Positions 40,143 to 50,722 of a stretch of 64,000 bases of DNA are shown here, one piece after another; position 1 is the first letter of the stretch, and every line of letters begins with the position of its first letter. Source of the DNA: Hyphomonadaceae bacterium UBA1849 (GTDB taxonomy: Bacteria > Pseudomonadota > Alphaproteobacteria > Caulobacterales > Hyphomonadaceae); contig DDIN01000006.1 in the NCBI GenBank assembly GCA_002338565.1, forward strand, positions 341,900-405,899, in the 5' to 3' direction. Both the position numbers and the translations under genes were made by a program. The notes below the pieces were generated by a model. That model saw only the letters and a list, made by a program, of their open reading frames with translations, did no database searches and was not told the DNA's origin.

Positions 40143-40243
40143 GTCCAGAATCGTCTTTCCGCCACAATCTCTCGTTACACTCCGGAACCAAGTAGAGTTT
40201 GGAGTGTTAAACTGAATGTGATATGAGTTGAGGCGGTATCAGA

Positions 40244-40951
40244 ATGAAAAAAACCTTTCTTCTTCTCACCGGCATTCTTGCCTGGACAGCACAATCTGCA
40301 ACAGCAGAGGAAGAACAAGGTATTATCTCCGCCACGCGATACTCTGACACGCGAATCAACATTCAGCCGACGACAGTCCCCGGCACTGCGCAACTCAACC
40401 TTGCCAGACCAGGTGCGGACATTTCGCCTCCACTGCTATCTGATTTTGGCTTTGGCACGGAGAATAGCCTGCACCTGTCGCCAACCCGACCAACAGACAC
40501 GCAGACTCAGCTGAATTTCCGTAATGACTGGGCAATTTCAGCCCCGGAAGACAATGACGGTTCAGGCCTTTATCTGTCGCCGCGCTACACAGCTTTTTCG
40601 TCAAATGACGCAGGCTTTGAGGGATATTCAGCCGAAATCCGCTTTGGTAACGTCGTTCAGTTCGAACGCGGCGAAGCGACCAGTGGCTGGTATGTATTCG
40701 CAGCCGCAGACGGTGAAGCTTTGAGTGTCAGCACAAATAATTTCTCGCTGTCAGATGGCGCGCCTATGACGATGAGCCTTGATGACCAGATCACGATTGG
40801 CGATCTTCAGGCGGGCGTTTCGACCTATTTTGGCGGCACCCAGTTCACGATCAGCTATATTGAAACTGAAGCGTCTTATTCGGCGCCGGGTGGCATCAGC
40901 CATTCCGAACGTGAATCCTTCGCAGGCTTTTCCCTCGCCCGCGAATTCTAA
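40244..40951 (+). CDS. Exported protein, possible outer-membrane beta-barrel
   Basis: 235 residues with a clean signal peptide (MKKTFLLLTGILAWTAQSATA). I recognise no family. The mature part is beta-rich with alternating hydrophobic residues, and it ends AGFSLAREF with a terminal Phe, the usual C-terminal signal of barrels inserted by BAM. The second half (about 120-235) reads as amphipathic strands with aromatic caps, compatible with an 8-strand barrel. No enzymatic motifs. It stands alone after a 177-nt leader region and before convergent tamB. Confidence 0.7.
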   Translation: MKKTFLLLTGILAWTAQSATAEEEQGIISATRYSDTRINIQPTTVPGTAQLNLARPGADISPPLLSDFGFGTENSLHLSPTRPTDTQTQLNFRNDWAISAPEDNDGSGLYLSPRYTAFSSNDAGFEGYSAEIRFGNVVQFERGEATSGWYVFAAADGEALSVSTNNFSLSDGAPMTMSLDDQITIGDLQAGVSTYFGGTQFTISYIETEASYSAPGGISHSERESFAGFSLAREF

Positions 40952-41000
40952 GACGGCCAGCAGGCATCAATCCCCCGCTTAATGCCTCCCCTATCCTCTA

Positions 41001-44000
41001 TCAATCGAAGTCACGCGTCCACTCGATCGTGAGATTCTCACCTTCTCCCGGCGTGGTGTCTGCAGTGACTGAAATATTCTCGCGCGGCTCCCACTCAACG
41101 CTGACGCCAGCATTGCCTTGCGCGTCTGACATGACTTCCAGATAGACATCTTCTGAAAGATACCGGCCGGTAGACACTTCAAACTGGCCAGAGTCGTTCT
41201 GACGCACGTCCAGCGCATCCAGCCCTGCGAGCTGCTCGATACCGCCCAGCAGGTCAAATCCGCCGCCACCGCCCATTTGCGCGAGCGCTGCGGCCAGCCT
41301 GGCAGCCTCCAGCCCGGTCAGCTGAGACGGGGACCGCCCGAACAGCACGCGCGACAATACCTCATCCTGTGGCAGTTCAGGAACCGAACTAAGCGACACA
41401 TCAGGGCGCGCAGGTGTGCCGGTGATATTCACTTGTGAAAGCAGGTCATTCGTCTCGCGTTCGGCCGTGATATCCAGACGCGCTTCCATGGGCGCACCCT
41501 CCAGGAAGACGACACTGTCAACGAACTCAAACCGCTTACCAAGAAGCTCGAACCGCCCGCGCACAATATCTGCCCGTCCGTCAATTCTCACATCCGACAG
41601 CGTGCCAGTAATCCGCGACTCCAGAGAGAGTTCTGCGTCCATGCCTTGCCCCGTCACATAAAGACGCCGTGGCGCATTGAGCGATACATCGATCTCTACC
41701 GTGCGCTCTTCATCGGCCTCGGGTTCTTCTTCATCACCGAAGCTGACATCAAGTGTTGTTACACCTGACGATGTCGGCAGCCGGTCCAGATAGACATGGC
41801 CTTCATCGAGTGTGAGATCCCCAGTAACGACAATCGTCTCGTCGTTCAGCTCCATGCCGAAGATACCTGACGCCGTGGCGCGGCCTTCATACCGGTCAGC
41901 GAGCACCAGACTGTCTGCCTCGAGCCTGAGGTTACTGTCGCCCGCGCCGGTGAGAGAAAAACTACCCTGCCCGGCAAGCGTGCCGCCGCTACGGCCATTC
42001 GCGTTGAGCCGATTTAGCGTCAGCGTTTCATTGGCAAGTCCAATATCGAATGCGATGGCCTGCAAAACTGCGCCCAACTCGCCTTGTTCGAACTGGCCAT
42101 CATCCATGCGGACATAGCCTTCCAGCGCCTGTGGCTGGAACGGGATTGGCCCTGTAACATTGGCATCAATACCGCCGGTGAGTACGGTTCGGTCCGGAAG
42201 CGCGAGGGCAGCGATATTGTCCACACGTCCGCCGAGCGCTGCCGTAAAGCCGCCTTCACGGCTGTCATCGAGAGAAATCGAGAGCCCGGCCGCGTTCGTA
42301 ATGAGCGGCAGGTTTGCCTCAAAACGCGCGTTCAGAGCCTGACCATCAGCGCTTCGGAGGCGAATATTCGCATCTTCGTTCTCAATGACACCATTCAGAA
42401 AGAAGGTGACAGGCGACATCTCGGAGTCTGGCAGTGCAACGTCACCCATTTTGCCATTGATCGTTCCGACAAGAGCGTCTCCATTCTCACGCAATTGTAC
42501 TGACACATCGATTGCGCCATCCAACGGCGCGCGTCCAGTCGCGACGAGCAAGCGTCGCAACTCAACAGAAGCAATAGAAGCCGTAGCGCGCGCTTCTGGG
42601 TTGTCACTCAAAGCGGCGGCGACTTCCCCACCGAACACGGCGAGGCGGATGTCGCCTGTATATCCGGTCTCAGTCTGAGCGAAGGAAAATGGTTCCGCAG
42701 TCCCGAATTCTTCAAGGCCGAGATGCCCGTTGATTTCACCGGACACAGACCTTGTCATATCCGCAAGGTCGCGCGCTTCGCCCGTCAAACGAAGATCCAC
42801 ATCCTGCGGAATACCAGAAACCAGCGTAAGACCTGTGAGCGCGATATCATAGCGCAGCTGTTCAAGCACGCCCTGAATATCGAGCGTCAGTTCACCATTC
42901 TGAACTGCACCAAGCTCAACACCTTCGAGCGAACCGGTGATCGCGACGTTGCTACTCTCAAGGCGCGCATTCAGATTGACGGTCTCCGCGGGCAGCCCGT
43001 CAGGCAGCGGCCCTGCGAGATTCGTATCTGCCCTGATGGCCTCAAGGTCGCCGCCATCGCCATAAGCCTCTCCCTCGAGAACGAGCTCACGCCATTGGCC
43101 ATCAATTGCACTGACCTGCCACGCCCCGCCGTCAACACGCGCAGTAGCAGCAAGCCGCAACGGATCGCCTTCCAGACCACCGGTGAACAGAATATCGCCA
43201 TCAAGAACGCCGTCCAAGAACGCACCAGTGAAGCCGAATTCCGGTTCTGCGACGACAACGCCGCCTGGCGCGAGTTCAGACGCATTCAGCAGTGCTTCAA
43301 TGTTCAGCGACTCCATCGGCCCGGAAACTGTCGACCGAATGCGTGTACCGGGCGCCATATCTGCAAGCGGATGGCTTTCTGTCGTCACCAGTTCAAAGGA
43401 CGACTGGAGTATGCCTTCGGCAGTTCGCGAGGCATTCCCCGAAAGTTCAAAAGCAGATGTGACAAGCGACAATGATGGCACCGTGAGCGCGCCATTGTCG
43501 GAAACGCGACCGTTCGCATTCAGCGCGACGGATTCGCCAAGCCAATCATAAGCCGCACTTCCTTCTTCACCGAGGCCACGACCGTTCAGAGCCACGCGAA
43601 ACTGTGCTGGCGCAGCCGAACTATTCTTTCGAAGCTCCCAACGCCCTGAAACTGTACCGCGCTCGTAAACTCCGAACTCAGACAGCCCGGCCCTTACGTC
43701 GCCAGCCAGATTGATGACAATGCCGTCTGCGAACGACCCGCTACCACTTACATTCAATGAAGAGCGCGGTGTTGAAACGGCCAATCGCTGAAGGTCGAGC
43801 GCCATAGTGTCCAGTGTGAAATCTGCGATACCATTGGTGCGGATATACCTTAGAGCAATCTCTTCTTCGCCTGTAGCGACACGCGCGCCTGTGACCTCAA
43901 GCTGTGGCTCGATGTGAACCACGCCGTTTTCAAAGCTCGCCAAAACAGGTCCCGAAAGCGAACTGCCGCTAAAGCCGGGCACAACAAGATTTCGACCGGT

Positions 44001-45146
44001 AATATTACCCTCGAACGCCAGAGCGCTCCCCCCGCGCTGCACCTGCCCTACTAGGCTCAAGTCATCAATCGAAACATCAGACGTCCCCGCAACGCGGCTG
44101 AGATCACGTGCTCGAAAATCGATGTTGGCCGTCTGGGAGTAATCGGCATCATTCGCATCAGATACCGTCAGAGACATTGTTTCCGTCTCAGCCGTCAGTG
44201 TCGCCGTCGCCAGCGGATCGTCCAGCGCAAACACGCCACTCAAATCAAGCACGTCCCCCAGACGGATGATCTGTGATGATGTTGCCGGGTGGCGCGCAAG
44301 TTCAACCCGCGCCGTAACCGCCTGAAGGCCATCTGCCGGCGTTGTCTCGAACTCAATCCAGTCCTGATCATTGATCCGGGCTGTGAGAGTCGCATCAACC
44401 GCATCCATATCTCCGGACGCATTGAACATCGCGTTCACACTGTCGCCGTCTTCGAGTCGAAGCAGCGCCGCAAACAGCCCGCCCGCCGGACCATTCAACT
44501 CCAGAGCACCAGAGAACGGCGTGCGTTTGCCCCACTCAACTTCACCGACGAGACGGTCCCCATCCGCATCCTCCGGCAAAACCTCTACTTCGAAACGTGA
44601 CAAGGCAGGCGTCCAGTTGAGAGCCGCATAGACCGACGCCGCCACTTCCTGCTGGACCACACCTTCTGCCATGAAGAGCCGATCGATATCCAGATTGGAC
44701 AGAGAAACAGAACGCAGCGGGCTCGTGCCGTCAGAGGCATTCTCTTCCGGCGAATCGGACTCAGGAATCACAGGCCTGCGCAGCACCTCAAGATCCGACA
44801 TAGTCAGGTCAGTCAGCACCAGCCGGCGGCCGACTAGATTGAACGGCTTCCAACCCAGAGAAATGTTTCTCGCCTCGGCCCAGATGCCGTCTACATCGCG
44901 CACCACGAGCCGGTCGATAGTGGCCGACGAAAGAATATCTCCTTCGAAACCGTCAATCTCGACTTTCTGGCCGCTGAAGGTCAGAGCCTCTAAACGGGTC
45001 TCTACAAAATTACGCCCGAAAGAGCTGCCCGCAATAATGCGCGCAGCAACGAGCAGCAGGATGACGGTGACCAGAACGCCCGCAAGCCATTTCGCCCATA
45101 AGGGGATGCGCTGCGTCTTCGAAGGTTTTTGAGCAGTCTCAGTCAT
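41001..45146 (-). CDS. tamB: Translocation and assembly module protein TamB
   Basis: Huge periplasm-spanning protein anchored in the inner membrane that works with TamA in outer-membrane protein assembly and in phospholipid transport. 1381 residues, normal for TamB. N-terminal membrane helix (about 18-38, WLAGVLVTVILLLVAARIIAG), then repetitive beta-strands forming a taco-like groove, and the conserved C-terminal DUF490/TamB domain (about 1010-1381; VVTGDLTLDEGHVYLDRLP, VRIDGRADIVRGRFELLGKRFE, LSRVLFGRSPSQLTGLEAARLAAAL). It ends EWTRDFD. Start overlaps the tamA stop by one base. Confidence 0.95.
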   Translation of the reverse strand: MTETAQKPSKTQRIPLWAKWLAGVLVTVILLLVAARIIAGSSFGRNFVETRLEALTFSGQKVEIDGFEGDILSSATIDRLVVRDVDGIWAEARNISLGWKPFNLVGRRLVLTDLTMSDLEVLRRPVIPESDSPEENASDGTSPLRSVSLSNLDIDRLFMAEGVVQQEVAASVYAALNWTPALSRFEVEVLPEDADGDRLVGEVEWGKRTPFSGALELNGPAGGLFAALLRLEDGDSVNAMFNASGDMDAVDATLTARINDQDWIEFETTPADGLQAVTARVELARHPATSSQIIRLGDVLDLSGVFALDDPLATATLTAETETMSLTVSDANDADYSQTANIDFRARDLSRVAGTSDVSIDDLSLVGQVQRGGSALAFEGNITGRNLVVPGFSGSSLSGPVLASFENGVVHIEPQLEVTGARVATGEEEIALRYIRTNGIADFTLDTMALDLQRLAVSTPRSSLNVSGSGSFADGIVINLAGDVRAGLSEFGVYERGTVSGRWELRKNSSAAPAQFRVALNGRGLGEEGSAAYDWLGESVALNANGRVSDNGALTVPSLSLVTSAFELSGNASRTAEGILQSSFELVTTESHPLADMAPGTRIRSTVSGPMESLNIEALLNASELAPGGVVVAEPEFGFTGAFLDGVLDGDILFTGGLEGDPLRLAATARVDGGAWQVSAIDGQWRELVLEGEAYGDGGDLEAIRADTNLAGPLPDGLPAETVNLNARLESSNVAITGSLEGVELGAVQNGELTLDIQGVLEQLRYDIALTGLTLVSGIPQDVDLRLTGEARDLADMTRSVSGEINGHLGLEEFGTAEPFSFAQTETGYTGDIRLAVFGGEVAAALSDNPEARATASIASVELRRLLVATGRAPLDGAIDVSVQLRENGDALVGTINGKMGDVALPDSEMSPVTFFLNGVIENEDANIRLRSADGQALNARFEANLPLITNAAGLSISLDDSREGGFTAALGGRVDNIAALALPDRTVLTGGIDANVTGPIPFQPQALEGYVRMDDGQFEQGELGAVLQAIAFDIGLANETLTLNRLNANGRSGGTLAGQGSFSLTGAGDSNLRLEADSLVLADRYEGRATASGIFGMELNDETIVVTGDLTLDEGHVYLDRLPTSSGVTTLDVSFGDEEEPEADEERTVEIDVSLNAPRRLYVTGQGMDAELSLESRITGTLSDVRIDGRADIVRGRFELLGKRFEFVDSVVFLEGAPMEARLDITAERETNDLLSQVNITGTPARPDVSLSSVPELPQDEVLSRVLFGRSPSQLTGLEAARLAAALAQMGGGGGFDLLGGIEQLAGLDALDVRQNDSGQFEVSTGRYLSEDVYLEVMSDAQGNAGVSVEWEPRENISVTADTTPGEGENLTIEWTRDFD

Positions 45147-46939
45147 CAGAATGCCTGCCCCAGTGCGATATAGACCTGTACTGGATCATCAAACTCTGAC
45201 CTGTCCAGTGGCGTAGCGATATCAATCCGTAGCGGTCCGGCCGGTGTGAGATAGCGTACACCGACACCAGCGCCGAAGCGCAGCTCTGAGAAATTTGGCA
45301 CTTCCGTGCGTGATACGCTGCCACCATCCACGAAGCCGACAATTCCGATTTGCGGACGAACCTGCCAGCGGGCTTCAACCGATGTCTCCAGAAGCGCGCG
45401 TCCGCCGATAGGATCATCGTCAGCAGACCTCGGGCCGATCGCCTGATAGCCATAACCGCGAACACTACCGCCGCCGCCAGAATAGAAGCGGCTATCAGAT
45501 GGTAGAGCATCAATATCAGCGCCATAAACCGTGCCGACTTTTACGCGGCCCGCCAGAACCAGATCGTCGTCGCCCAGCACAGGCCAGTAAGCACGCGCCT
45601 GCGTTTCAGCCCGTATGAACTGGCTCTCTTCACCGCCGAACGAGACATTCGGATCAATACGACCATCTAGACGCCAGCCGCGCGTCGGGTTCAGGAAGTC
45701 GTTTGACCGGTCGAGACGCGCTGCAAGAAAAAGCCCTAGAAGCTGGAGGTCGCGCGCGCCAAAGTCGTCCTCTTCATGGATCAACGATGCGGTCGCGCCA
45801 AACGTATAAGTGAAGTCCGGTGACTGGCTGACTTCGAGCGCAGCGCTGACGCCAAATTGCTGCCGGTCGAACCCGTCTGTTTCTTCATTCGACAGGCTGG
45901 TTGAGAGCACGATGTTGCGGCCATATCCGAGTTCATTCGGACGGCGCCATTCTACCTCGATTTCCTGCTCCAGCTGCGCAAAATCAAGTTCTGCTGTCAG
46001 CGTATCGCCTCTGCCGGTGAAATTACGGCGCGTATAATCAAGACTGAAACCGACGCCGACGTCGGTTGCTATGCTGGCGCCGACAGCGACTGTATTCCGC
46101 TCACGTTCGGTCAGCGTCACGACGACATCGTGGATTGCGTCGCCCTCCGGGCTTTCTCCCGTCGGCTCATCGGATAATCTGACATTGGCGATGCGGAAGG
46201 TGCGTAGCTCGTTCAACCGGGCTGCGTAACTGGACAGCTTTGACGGCGAATAGATCTCGCCCTGTTCAAACGGTTGCAGGCCGAGAATGTACTCCGCATC
46301 CGTTTCTGAATCTTCTGGCAGCACGGTCTCGCCGAGACGAACGCGATCCCCCACATCAAGCGTGTAAGTGATATTGAGCGTTGCCGCTTCACGGTCCCCG
46401 CGGACGCGCCGGTTGGATACATCCGCGAACGCGTAACCCTCATTCTGGAAGAATTGGGAAAGCTGACGCTCCACGTCGATTATTTCGGCTGGTATCGCGA
46501 TATCGCCTTCGCTGACGCCGATCTCCGACATAGCCTCCTGGATTTCGTCCTCTTCGGCACCGCGGCCTGCAAATGCGAGGTTGAGCCCTGCAATGCGGAA
46601 ACGAGGTCCAGGATTCACTTCGATAACGGGCGAGTTGACCGTGCCCGTCTCAACGAGCGCCGTAATCTCAGGCGCGTAATAGCCGCGCGAATTCAGAATG
46701 TTGTTGATGATACCGCTAGCGCGCTCGGCTTGACGACGCGCATCGAACAGCGTTTCAGGCGTGCGTTCGTTCGGCAGCGCATTGCGAAGCGCGCTCCAGA
46801 GATCATCCGGATAATTAGACTCGGTCGTCCGACGGATATCCACGGTATCCGCCTGTGCGACTGAGGCTGGCAAAAGTGCGACAAAACTCAATGCAAACGC
46901 GCTGGCGAGTGCACGCACGGACACAAAACTCTCGAACAT
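45146..46939 (-). CDS. tamA: Outer-membrane assembly protein TamA (BamA superfamily)
   Basis: Omp85-family barrel partnering TamB. About 597 residues from ATG 46939, which gives the signal peptide FVSVRALASAFALSFVALLPASVAQA; an ATG at 46966 would add nine residues. Three POTRA domains (about 45-280, e.g. ERASGIINNILNSRGYYAP and FFQNEGYAFADVSNRRV), then the 16-strand surface-antigen barrel with GGGGSVRGYGYQAIGP (lid-loop VRGY motif, about 465-480) and C-terminal VYIALGQAF. Divergent from the autotransporter gene across roughly 280 nt. Confidence 0.95.
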   Translation of the reverse strand: MFESFVSVRALASAFALSFVALLPASVAQADTVDIRRTTESNYPDDLWSALRNALPNERTPETLFDARRQAERASGIINNILNSRGYYAPEITALVETGTVNSPVIEVNPGPRFRIAGLNLAFAGRGAEEDEIQEAMSEIGVSEGDIAIPAEIIDVERQLSQFFQNEGYAFADVSNRRVRGDREAATLNITYTLDVGDRVRLGETVLPEDSETDAEYILGLQPFEQGEIYSPSKLSSYAARLNELRTFRIANVRLSDEPTGESPEGDAIHDVVVTLTERERNTVAVGASIATDVGVGFSLDYTRRNFTGRGDTLTAELDFAQLEQEIEVEWRRPNELGYGRNIVLSTSLSNEETDGFDRQQFGVSAALEVSQSPDFTYTFGATASLIHEEDDFGARDLQLLGLFLAARLDRSNDFLNPTRGWRLDGRIDPNVSFGGEESQFIRAETQARAYWPVLGDDDLVLAGRVKVGTVYGADIDALPSDSRFYSGGGGSVRGYGYQAIGPRSADDDPIGGRALLETSVEARWQVRPQIGIVGFVDGGSVSRTEVPNFSELRFGAGVGVRYLTPAGPLRIDIATPLDRSEFDDPVQVYIALGQAF

Positions 46940-47221
46940 CAGACCTGATACACTCTCCAGCGGCACTCAGAAGAACGGCCGCCCCCGCTTGTGAAGATAA
47001 TGGAGAATGTCGGGCTTTGCATCAGGGCAATACACTTTCACGCTAACCTTACGGCAGGCTGCAACTATTTTACGTCAGCGCCTGCGAAAAGGGGTTCATT
47101 TTCTCCATTTAATGCACGAACAGGCTTTGACGTTCCCGTGAAATTACCGTCATATATCGCACATTGGCTGATTTGCCGGGACGCTAAATCAGCCTGTATT
47201 GTAATCCGGGGAGATTATACC

Positions 47222-50200
47222 TTGAAATCGAAGACTTTTATGGCTCACTTGGCCACGACCTCAGCTCTGGCGCTGAGCGTCGCGCTTGCGCCTGCCGCAA
47301 ACGCTCTTACCGTTCGCGATGACGTCACTGTTGCGGGTTCAGAAGAGTATGCCGACAACACCCAATGGGACGGCGTTGTTCAGATTTTTATGCTGAACAA
47401 TCAGACAGGTGGCATCACGTTCAACTGTACAGGTTCTCTTATCAACGGCCGTACGGTTCTGTCTGCAGCGCACTGCTTTAATGACTATCCATCTTATTTT
47501 TACGACGACTATAATAACGCGCTTTCGCCGATCATCGCATACGGCCCTGATACATTTGACGCCCTGTTTGGCTGGCTGAGCACTGGCGCGGCAAGCAGCT
47601 TCTATGAAATCGACGAGCGTAACGGTCTCGTCCTCGGCAACCAGGTTCTCATCCACCCGGACGCGGACCCTGCATTCGGTCCAGCGCTGAACTTCCCGTC
47701 CGCTGACGTTGCAATGGTCAGCCTGTCCAACCCGCTCGCGCATCTGCCGAGCTACTCCATGCTGTTCAGCCCTGTTGGCGTTGGCGAGCACGTGTCCATG
47801 GTTGGTTATGGTGGCCACGGCATCGGCTCGACCGGCGATGTCGGCATTGATGGCAAACGTCAGGCTGGTGAAAACCTCATCGGCATGGTTGGTTCACAGG
47901 TCGACTTCCTCAGCGCAATCTTCGGCACAGATGCTTCGCCATACTACACCAACGCTCCGGGCGCGAACCAGTCCATGTACTGGATCGACTTCGACAATCC
48001 GGACCGCACAGGTGAAGAATGTGGCCGTGACGGCATTGGCGATTGGGCGTGTACAGATGGCGTGAGCTGGTTCTTCTTCGATGATCCGTTCACTAACACC
48101 TGGTTCAACACATCACTGTCTAACGACATCTTCCCTGATGACGCACTCCCATACGAGTCCGGCACAGCAGGTGGCGACTCCGGTTCTGCGATCTTCTTTG
48201 ACCAGCTCGGCGATGCGCCTATCATTGGCGGCGTTCTCAGCGGCGGCTTCACATTCGTGTCTCCGGTTCCATCCGGTTATTCCGATGTCAGCTACTACAA
48301 CCCGCTGTTCAACTATTATGACTTCATCGTCGAGGCGAACCCTTACAAATACGTCAGCGCCATCGAAGGTGACGGCCTATGGAGCGATCCGACTCACTGG
48401 GTTCAGGACCTCGACCCGAACTATCTGATCATTGACGAGAACGGTAACCTCGTAAATGGCATCCCTGATGCGCCAGAACCTGGCGTTGGCAGCGACGGTC
48501 CGGACGAAGGCATCGTTCTGGACGTTGATATCGCACCAGCGCAGCAAACAGAAGGCACTCCAGCCGGTACAGCTGGCGTTGATGCATCTGCAAACGCAGT
48601 CGTTGGCTCCATCGGTGAAAACCGTCCGGCGGGCGGTCTGCTGATCGAAGGCGACGGCATTGGTGACGCGAGCTTCGGCTCTGTTTCCGGCAGCAGCGTC
48701 TGGGGCACAACAGGTGACGCTGAACTCATCACCTTCCAGTATGGCGACATTGGCTCTCCGACAGCTCTGGCTGGCCCGGGTTCTACGAACTTCGTGCCGA
48801 ATAACGGCCTTCAGTCTTCCGGTTTCTACAACTATTTCGACGTCACGCTCAGCAATGCTGGCACAACGACCGTCGACATCTTTGCTGAAGTCGATAGCCT
48901 GACCATTGCTAACCTCGACGCTACGCTTCGCATCAACTCTGATGCAGGTCTGTGGGCACTCGTCGATACGCAGGTTATTGGCGGCACGCTGGAAAACAAC
49001 GGCGTCTTCATCTCCCGTGACATTCTGAACGTCGCAGGTGTTCTGACAGGTACCGGCACATACAATGCGGAAACGCTCTGGAACGCTGGCCTTCTGACAC
49101 CAGGCGAAGGCATGTCCCTGATTGGCGACCTCGTCATGACGTCGGCAAGCGTATTCGGCTACACAGGCAGCAGCCTGTCTGTAGACGGTGATGCCTCCTT
49201 CGGTGGTAGTGTTCTGTTCGGAACGCCTTACCAGTTCGGCGATACAGGCACGCTGATCACCTACACAGGTGCATCGACAGGCGCTATTGCTGACACCGAC
49301 CTGCTCGGCGTTCTATATGCGACCTACACAGATCTTGACGGCGCGCTGAACTACACAATCGAAGCGGCAAGCTTTGAGTCTGTGCTTCCAACGATCACAG
49401 ACGAGAACACTCAGAGCCTTGTCGACGGCCTGAACCGTGCCCGTAGCTCATCCTACGATGATATGAGCGGCGTTTACGGCGTTCTCGACTATCTGAGCGG
49501 TGATCAACTTCTCTCTGCTCTGGAAGGCGTAACACCGCACGAGCAAGGTTCGGTGGTTAACGGCCTGCTCGCAGGCAATAATCAGCTTGGTGTGCACCTG
49601 CAGAACCGCTTTGCGGCAATCGCTCAAGGCAATGCCAATGGGGCCGCGTTCAACCGCACTGGAACAAACGGCATTCAGGTTGCTGGCTCACAAGAAATGG
49701 CGGCGTTCGCCCTAGCTGCTGAAGCTACAGCCGCTCAGAGCGGCGGTAGCGTCAATACTCAGTCCGATACAGGTATGGGCTCGTTCGTAGAGGTTTCTTA
49801 CTATACAGGTACAGAAACTAATGCACTGAACAACGAAACCAGTGACCTCGATGGCATCACCATCACAGCAGGTATCGACCACGAACTCGAACCTGGATTC
49901 CGTATGGGCGCATTCCTCAGCTATACTGACGGCGAGACCACATACAATTCAACCGTCGGCGGCAACGAATCTGATGGTGTGACACTTGGTATTTACGCAG
50001 CTTATGCCGGAGAAAATGGCATCAACCTCAACGCGTATGCAGGCGCTGGTCAACGCGGCGTCACCTCGACACGCATTGACGTCCTCACGGGTGGTACACT
50101 GCTCGGCTCTACGGACGCTGACGAGTTCGTCATCGGAGCTGAATTGTCCCGAGCGTATGACACAGGTCACCTGCTCTTCATTGAGCCTTCGTTTGGCATC

Positions 50201-50602
50201 GACTATGCGTCTTTCGATGTGGATGGCTACTCAGAGCGAGGCGGTGCTGGCGCACTGACATTTGATGACATCCGGGCCCGTACGGCTCAGGTGCATGCCG
50301 GTGCGGATTTCCACTTCTTCAACCCTGACAGCCCATCTAAATTCCGTCCAACCGTCGGTGCGGATTTCATCTATGATCTGGCAACTGACGGAACGACAGT
50401 GTCGTCCTTCTTCAACGGTGCGTCACCATCAACGTTCCAGACTGTTGGTCCAGAATCCGATAGCTCCTGGGTGGATCTGAGCGCTCAACTTCAATACTAC
50501 AGCTCTGATAACCTGAGCTTTAACGGCTTCGTCTCTCAGAGCTTAGGTCGCGATGAACTCGACATCACGACATTTGGCCTGAACGTCCGCGCGACATTCT
50601 AA
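47222..50602 (+). CDS. Autotransporter serine protease (trypsin-like passenger, type V secretion)
   Basis: About 1126 residues. I place the start at TTG 47222: GGGGAG lies 8 nt upstream and it gives a basic signal peptide MKSKTFMAHLATTSALALSVALAPAANA; ATG 47240 is the alternative. Passenger: S1 protease with His in LSAAHCF (about 84), Asp in SADVAMVSL and Ser in TAGGDSGSAIFF (about 310-321). Then a Gly/Asn-rich beta-helix stalk with passenger-repeat motifs (LTGTGTYNAETLWNAGLLTPG), and a C-terminal autotransporter barrel (about 850-1126) ending LNVRATF. Secreted to the cell surface through its own barrel, probably with help from BAM or TAM. Substrate unknown. Confidence 0.92.
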   Translation: MKSKTFMAHLATTSALALSVALAPAANALTVRDDVTVAGSEEYADNTQWDGVVQIFMLNNQTGGITFNCTGSLINGRTVLSAAHCFNDYPSYFYDDYNNALSPIIAYGPDTFDALFGWLSTGAASSFYEIDERNGLVLGNQVLIHPDADPAFGPALNFPSADVAMVSLSNPLAHLPSYSMLFSPVGVGEHVSMVGYGGHGIGSTGDVGIDGKRQAGENLIGMVGSQVDFLSAIFGTDASPYYTNAPGANQSMYWIDFDNPDRTGEECGRDGIGDWACTDGVSWFFFDDPFTNTWFNTSLSNDIFPDDALPYESGTAGGDSGSAIFFDQLGDAPIIGGVLSGGFTFVSPVPSGYSDVSYYNPLFNYYDFIVEANPYKYVSAIEGDGLWSDPTHWVQDLDPNYLIIDENGNLVNGIPDAPEPGVGSDGPDEGIVLDVDIAPAQQTEGTPAGTAGVDASANAVVGSIGENRPAGGLLIEGDGIGDASFGSVSGSSVWGTTGDAELITFQYGDIGSPTALAGPGSTNFVPNNGLQSSGFYNYFDVTLSNAGTTTVDIFAEVDSLTIANLDATLRINSDAGLWALVDTQVIGGTLENNGVFISRDILNVAGVLTGTGTYNAETLWNAGLLTPGEGMSLIGDLVMTSASVFGYTGSSLSVDGDASFGGSVLFGTPYQFGDTGTLITYTGASTGAIADTDLLGVLYATYTDLDGALNYTIEAASFESVLPTITDENTQSLVDGLNRARSSSYDDMSGVYGVLDYLSGDQLLSALEGVTPHEQGSVVNGLLAGNNQLGVHLQNRFAAIAQGNANGAAFNRTGTNGIQVAGSQEMAAFALAAEATAAQSGGSVNTQSDTGMGSFVEVSYYTGTETNALNNETSDLDGITITAGIDHELEPGFRMGAFLSYTDGETTYNSTVGGNESDGVTLGIYAAYAGENGINLNAYAGAGQRGVTSTRIDVLTGGTLLGSTDADEFVIGAELSRAYDTGHLLFIEPSFGIDYASFDVDGYSERGGAGALTFDDIRARTAQVHAGADFHFFNPDSPSKFRPTVGADFIYDLATDGTTVSSFFNGASPSTFQTVGPESDSSWVDLSAQLQYYSSDNLSFNGFVSQSLGRDELDITTFGLNVRATF

Positions 50603-50624
50603 GGTTCAAAATCCAAGCACTCTG

Positions 50625-50655
50625 AAAGAGGCGGTCTGCGGGCCGCCTCTTTTTT
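50625..50655 (+). terminator. Rho-independent terminator after the autotransporter gene
   Basis: AAGAGGCGG-tctgcggg-CCGCCTCTT followed by TTTT, starting 23 nt after the stop. Nine-base-pair stem, 8-nt loop and a seven-T run. Confidence 0.92.
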
Positions 50656-50722
50656 ATTGCGCACAGGGACGAGACGCGCTGACATGACGTCCAGCCATCA
50701 TGTTTTGAAATCGGAGCCCTTC

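Noticed and set aside
42723..43475. 250-codon plus-strand ORF inside tamB
   Set aside because: Antisense shadow of tamB; no recognisable domain.
46991..47221. N-terminal extension of the autotransporter from ATG 46991
   Set aside because: The signal peptide begins at 47222/47240; the extension is non-conserved in character and covers the divergent promoter region.
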